A stretch of 64,000 bases of DNA, taken from Acetivibrio thermocellus ATCC 27405 (GTDB lineage Bacteria > Bacillota > Clostridia > Acetivibrionales > Acetivibrionaceae). Location: assembly GCF_000015865.1 (NCBI RefSeq), contig NC_009012.1, positions 3,589,081 to 3,653,080 on the forward strand, in the 5' to 3' direction. Below the pieces are notes generated by a model. It had not been told where the DNA came from, did not search any database, and saw only the letters and a program-made list of their open reading frames with translations. Positions 59,927-64,000 of this stretch are shown in pieces (the first letter of the stretch is position 1; every line of letters begins with the position of its first letter). The translations under genes were made by a program, and so were the position numbers.

Positions 59927-60901
59927 TTATTTTTTTCTTATGGTTATCTTGTCGGTTTTGTCTTCAGAGAAGTTTCTGGTCTGTTTTACGATATATAAAG
60001 GTCTTCCTTTGGCTTCGTCATAAATTCTTCCTATATACTCTCCCATGATACCTAAAATGATAAGAGTAATGCCGTGGAAAAAGAGGTTGATTGCGACGGT
60101 TGACGCCCAACCTTGTTGTACATGGTCCGTAAAAAGCTTCATCCAGATAACCACAAGCAGATATACGAAACTGCAAAATGAGAGCAGCATACCAAAGTAT
60201 GACGCCAGCTTCAAAGGTTTATAGGAGAATGATGTAATGGCATCGGCGGCAAACTTCAGCATTTTCTTTAAGGGATACTTTGTTTCGCCGGCAAAGCGTT
60301 TTTCCCTTACAAACTCAATTCCTGTTTGTTTAAAGCCAAGCCAGCTTATTATGCCGCGTATATATCTGTTGCGCTCATTAACCAGCTTGAGAGCTTCACA
60401 GACCTTCCGGTCTATGAGTCTGAAGTCGCCTGTGTCAACAGGAATATCTACATCGGTCATTCTTCTTAAGAAGCGGTAGAATACCTTTGCCGTAAACTTT
60501 TTAAAGAAAGTTTCGCCTTTTCTTTCTTTTCTTTTTCCGTATACAACATCATAGCCTTCGCGCCATTTTTCAATCATTTTGGGAATAAGCTCCGGAGGGT
60601 CCTGAAGGTCTGCATCAATGACAACTATGGCTTCACCTTCAGAATAATCCATTCCGGCGGTTATTGCGGTTTGATGGCCGAAATTTCTTGCAAAGTCCAC
60701 CAGCTTTACGGTTTTATCCTTGTTACATATTTCATTGGCGATAATTCCTGTTCTGTCTTTGCTTCCATCGTTGACAAATATTATTTCATAAGGCTCATTC
60801 AGTGATTCCATTACATTTTTAAGCCTTTTGTAGGTTTCCAGAATTACCTCTTCTTCGTTGTAAAGAGGTACAACAACTGAACATACAATTTTCTCCGACA
60901 T
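59927..60901 (-). CDS. GT2 polyprenyl-phosphate glycosyltransferase (DPM1/GtrB type)
   Basis: A 324-residue enzyme with a GT-A catalytic domain: SVVVPLYNEEEVILETYKRL, VNDGSKDRTG, the acid pair in VVIDADLQDPPELIPKM and VDTGDFRLIDRKV, then two membrane helices at ~230-300. This is the family that loads a sugar onto undecaprenyl/dolichyl phosphate. The start at 60901 is 7 bases after TTGGAGGC; the in-frame TTG at 60916 overlaps this site. It lies 24 bp downstream of a protein O-mannosyltransferase-like gene, so it probably makes its lipid-linked donor (mannose or another hexose). Confidence 0.88.
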   Translation of the reverse strand: MSEKIVCSVVVPLYNEEEVILETYKRLKNVMESLNEPYEIIFVNDGSKDRTGIIANEICNKDKTVKLVDFARNFGHQTAITAGMDYSEGEAIVVIDADLQDPPELIPKMIEKWREGYDVVYGKRKERKGETFFKKFTAKVFYRFLRRMTDVDIPVDTGDFRLIDRKVCEALKLVNERNRYIRGIISWLGFKQTGIEFVREKRFAGETKYPLKKMLKFAADAITSFSYKPLKLASYFGMLLSFCSFVYLLVVIWMKLFTDHVQQGWASTVAINLFFHGITLIILGIMGEYIGRIYDEAKGRPLYIVKQTRNFSEDKTDKITIRKK

Positions 60902-60925
60902 TTCTTTTGCCTCCAATTTCCTTGT

Positions 60926-63832
60926 TTAGAAATACCATGTGTTAAACCATTTAAGATATCTCATATAAGATGTAGGTACTTCAAGTCCTGACAATCCAGG
61001 ATAGAAGAGTATAAACAGAGCCATAACAATTCCAAGGTAAACACATGCGAAATATTTTACGCCACTATGTTTATCGGCAGCTTTTTTAATGACATAAACA
61101 ATTAACAGTATTAAAAACGGTACAATGGAGAAATAGTGATATATAAATGCTATTCTGGGGACGGCAATCCATGGTACGTACTGGAATATAAGTCCGGCCA
61201 AAGGCACCATCATTTTTTTGTCGTACCTGTATATTCCGATAAACAGCAATGTTATACATATTAAAAGACAGGCCCATATAATAAGCTGTGTATTGCCGCT
61301 CTTTAAGTATGCATCTCCTCTTTCGATATCTTTAAAGAGGTAAAGTATTGTTCCAAATGCAACCGAGGAAACAGCGCTGGTTATTAAAATGTCCGTATCC
61401 AGCTTTGACAGAACCAGCAGGATAGCAATTAATGCGAAGAAGATTACGGCCCAGCATAATTCGGCGCTTTGGGCTTTCAGAGTTTCTGTGAAGATTGTTT
61501 TAGGCAGTGCAACATATCCGAAGGTGGTTGCTGCCAAAGTAAACAGTACGACAAGATTTTTGTTGACTTTTGAAAGGGCAAATATTGCAACTATCAATAA
61601 AGCCAGAAGTCCAACCCACCATACGGCCGGATTTCCCATTGTAAATATTTTTGAAGTCATACCGGGTTCAAGGTCGCTACCGAAGTAGAACGCCATGGGT
61701 TTTGCCATAATAGGCCATTCCCACCATGCGGACTGGTACGGGTGTTCCGCTTCCAGTTTTGAGTGATATTCAAACATGTGCTTGGAGTTTTCAATAAATA
61801 CAGTGATTCCTTTGTTGTCCCCGGGTACCAGCATATAAGGAATATATGACAGGATGTAAATTACCAGAGGAATTATAATAAAGAATAAAACACACGCTCC
61901 TATCGTAATGCCTAAGTTTGAAGGATAATCGCCAATCCAGAGAGGTTTCTTTTTGGATTTGCCGGTTGATATCTTTCTATATTCCCAAAACTCGGTTCCC
62001 TTGTTTACAAAGAACAGAAGGGCAAGTCCGGCGGCTCCGTAAATTGCAATCCACTTGCTGGCGGCGCCCAACCCAAAGAACAGTCCGCTTAGGAACAAAG
62101 GCTTCAAAGATTCCTTAAGGGTTGTGTTGTAGGATTTGTTTATAAAGTAGTCATACATGTGGTAATACATGAGTATGACAAATAAAGTTACATAGCTGTC
62201 TATTGTTGCTATTCGCGTCTGACTGAAATGCATAAAGTCAAACATCATTAAAAATGCAGTGCAAAACGCATAAAATCTGTCATGGAAGACCTTTTTTCCG
62301 AACATATACATTACCGGCACCATGGCAACACCAAACAGAGTGCCGACTATTCTCCAGCCGAAAGGCACCATTCCAAATACGAGGATACCCAATGCTATGA
62401 AGATTTTCCCGAGAGGTGGGTGGGTTGTTTCATAAGGAGACATTCTGTGAATGTGTTCGAAAGCCGTCCTTGCATGATAAATTTCATCGAAATACATTCC
62501 GTTCATGTAGGAAGGCTTGAATGCAAACTTGTCCGGTTCATCAAAAAGATTTCCTATTGTAGCCTTGCTTTCATCTTCCAGTACGCTGTCAATAATTTTG
62601 ATATTTTTCAAAGGCTCTTTGCTGTTTTGTTCAACTATGGCTATTTCATTGAACGCGCCTCCGGTGGAGTCTACAATAAACTTGAGTTGTGTGGTGGTTA
62701 CCGGTGCGGTGTCAACGTATTTCCATTTAAAGATGTCTTGAAGCTCTTTCTTATCAATAGTTGCAAGATATTCAAATTCCTGGTTTTCATTAAGATATTC
62801 AACTCTTAATTTGGAAAAAGGATTGTATTTGTTACTGCCCAGTCCGCAGTAGTAGTATATTCTTGACAGAGTGGCTTCTTTGCCAAGATCTACGGTAAAA
62901 TATTCACCGGGCAGAGTTGGTTCCCATGAAGTGGTGGGAACTTTAAAATCTCCGAGGTTGTACAAAGCAACGCAGAGATAAACAAGGGTCATAACGCCCA
63001 TTATGATAAAATCAATTTTGTCAAATTTGACTTTTATCCATTTCTCATCATTATCTTTCTGATTTTTTTTGGCTGCCGGCTTGTCGGTCTGCGCCGCTTT
63101 GGCGTTAAAGCCGGGCATTTTGTCTTTAAAGAATATGACAAATATCACGGCAAGCAAAATGAGAAAGAAAATTAGTGCGATAAAAATCATAAATATTTTA
63201 CCGCCGGTATTTTCAGACGTGTTCTGATTTCCTCCTGTATACTTCGGATCAAGGTTGATGGCTGTTTTGCCGGCAGGAAGACTTTCAAGCTCGACAACTT
63301 CAACGTCATCAATCCATATTTTACCGGTATTGGTATTGCCGTATCCGCCAAGACCTATGGTAAGAGTAAAGGTTTCCTGGTTTGGACTGGTCTTACCATA
63401 TAGCTCGAGATATTCCCAGTTATCGCTTGTTTCACGGATATCCCTGGAAGTATCCAGGCTGCCTTCAATGGAGATGTTGGCTCCTTTGGTTTTGGTTCCG
63501 ACATTTTCTGTCTTTACCCAACAGGACAATCTATAATATGTATCTCCTTTTACCTTGATTGGCTGCATGTATCTGGAATCATTTTCAGAATGGTTAACTA
63601 TGCACGCACTTTTGCCTCCGGAATGGTATACGGATTCATCAATAAAAAATTCTGTAACTCCTTCAGCTTTTTCCCAACAGTGGGTCTGCCAAAAATATAC
63701 ACTCTCATCATTTCCTTCTTCAAACCCGGGGTTTTTTACAAGATTTTCACTTTCAGCAAACACGGGAGAAGAAAAAATGAACTGAATTGAGATTAATAAT
63801 ATAAGGCAGACCTTAAAAAGTTTTTTCGACAC
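60926..63832 (-). CDS. Protein O-mannosyltransferase-like protein with N-terminal carbohydrate-binding domain
   Basis: A 968-residue membrane glycosyltransferase. The signal peptide ends near SSPVFA. It is followed by an extracytoplasmic CBM4/9-like jelly-roll (NLVKNPGFEEGND ... YYRLSCWVKTENV ... IWIDDVEVVEL), a TM, a cytoplasmic Lys-rich loop, another TM and a second extracellular domain. Then comes the PMT core with the catalytic acidic pair in YFDEIYHARTAFEHI and the ETTHPPLGK loop, with ~10 TM segments. PMT enzymes transfer a sugar from lipid phosphate to Ser/Thr of secreted proteins. The GTG at 63832 is 8 bases after GGGGGTG; ATG 63859 lies upstream of that site and is less likely. Partner of the GT2 gene. 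Confidence 0.8.
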   Translation of the reverse strand: MSKKLFKVCLILLISIQFIFSSPVFAESENLVKNPGFEEGNDESVYFWQTHCWEKAEGVTEFFIDESVYHSGGKSACIVNHSENDSRYMQPIKVKGDTYYRLSCWVKTENVGTKTKGANISIEGSLDTSRDIRETSDNWEYLELYGKTSPNQETFTLTIGLGGYGNTNTGKIWIDDVEVVELESLPAGKTAINLDPKYTGGNQNTSENTGGKIFMIFIALIFFLILLAVIFVIFFKDKMPGFNAKAAQTDKPAAKKNQKDNDEKWIKVKFDKIDFIIMGVMTLVYLCVALYNLGDFKVPTTSWEPTLPGEYFTVDLGKEATLSRIYYYCGLGSNKYNPFSKLRVEYLNENQEFEYLATIDKKELQDIFKWKYVDTAPVTTTQLKFIVDSTGGAFNEIAIVEQNSKEPLKNIKIIDSVLEDESKATIGNLFDEPDKFAFKPSYMNGMYFDEIYHARTAFEHIHRMSPYETTHPPLGKIFIALGILVFGMVPFGWRIVGTLFGVAMVPVMYMFGKKVFHDRFYAFCTAFLMMFDFMHFSQTRIATIDSYVTLFVILMYYHMYDYFINKSYNTTLKESLKPLFLSGLFFGLGAASKWIAIYGAAGLALLFFVNKGTEFWEYRKISTGKSKKKPLWIGDYPSNLGITIGACVLFFIIIPLVIYILSYIPYMLVPGDNKGITVFIENSKHMFEYHSKLEAEHPYQSAWWEWPIMAKPMAFYFGSDLEPGMTSKIFTMGNPAVWWVGLLALLIVAIFALSKVNKNLVVLFTLAATTFGYVALPKTIFTETLKAQSAELCWAVIFFALIAILLVLSKLDTDILITSAVSSVAFGTILYLFKDIERGDAYLKSGNTQLIIWACLLICITLLFIGIYRYDKKMMVPLAGLIFQYVPWIAVPRIAFIYHYFSIVPFLILLIVYVIKKAADKHSGVKYFACVYLGIVMALFILFYPGLSGLEVPTSYMRYLKWFNTWYF

Positions 63833-64000
63833 TTTGTAAGCACCCCCAAAAAAATTCATAAATTTAAAAATATTTAAACATAAATGCAGAAAGGCTGATA
63901 ATCAGGCTTTTGCATTTATGTTGTCAACAATGTTATTTTTTCTTTTGTTTTTTTGAAGCATACCTGATGCCTTTCTGACATCCTGAAAGATAAAAGTTTT
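63833..64000. other. Right-end intergenic region
   Basis: No gene seen. A long hairpin, AAACATAAATGCAGAAAGGCTG / CAGGCTTTTGCATTTATGTT (about 63877-63921), with one bulge, probably marks the end of a neighbouring unit. Confidence 0.45.

Noticed and set aside
59833-60048. 71-codon hydrophobic ORF after the tRNA cluster
   Set aside because: No ribosome site; begins at the inverted repeat and overlaps the glycosyltransferase gene.

Overview
The window is chromosomal DNA of a thermophilic cellulolytic clostridium. It is almost certainly Clostridium (Acetivibrio) thermocellum, because it carries the complete cellulosome scaffoldin/anchor cluster cipA - olpB - orf2p - olpA with that species' module counts: nine type I cohesins plus CBM3 and a type II dockerin in CipA, and seven type II cohesins in OlpB. 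Spo0A, a YyaC-type spore protein and a SpoVB-like flippase mark it as a spore-forming Firmicute. No database was consulted; identities come from recognising protein motifs.

Layout. 1-7000 is accessory DNA: the 3' end of a possible polymorphic toxin gene with a likely immunity gene, a ribbon-helix-helix protein and zinc-ribbon peptide, a prim-pol gene cut by an ISL3-family element whose transposase has two frameshifts, then GtrA, KptA, a small membrane zinc-ribbon protein and a BlaI-like remnant. 7262-9726 holds a duplicated-Cache membrane protein and a CE7 acetyl esterase. 10099-15246 is one rRNA operon (promoter, 16S, 23S, 5S, RNase III stems, terminator). 15409-29505 is a housekeeping/sporulation stretch: SpoVB-like flippase, a secreted protein with an ABC exporter and two-component system, YyaC, DUF1540, acyl-ACP thioesterase, two HAD phosphatases, a vWA lipoprotein and a radical-SAM-like protein without the cluster cysteines.

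30436-47224 is the cellulosome cluster. CipA carries enzymes on its type I cohesins and binds cellulose through CBM3. Its type II dockerin docks on the type II cohesins of OlpB and Orf2p, which hold the complex on the S-layer through SLH modules. OlpA offers a single type I cohesin at the surface. Immediately downstream, on the other strand, a secreted transglutaminase-like protein sits behind two tandem c-di-GMP-I (GEMM) riboswitches.

48780-64000 is mostly housekeeping: an RlmL-like methyltransferase, a REC/degenerate-GGDEF protein, AroA, Spo0A, a frameshifted HU gene, a Usp-like protein, a two-subunit fumarase, PurA and a five-tRNA cluster (Lys, Glu, Asp, Thr, Tyr). It ends with a GT2/protein O-mannosyltransferase pair that could supply glycosylation of surface proteins such as the Thr/Pro-rich cellulosome linkers (inference).
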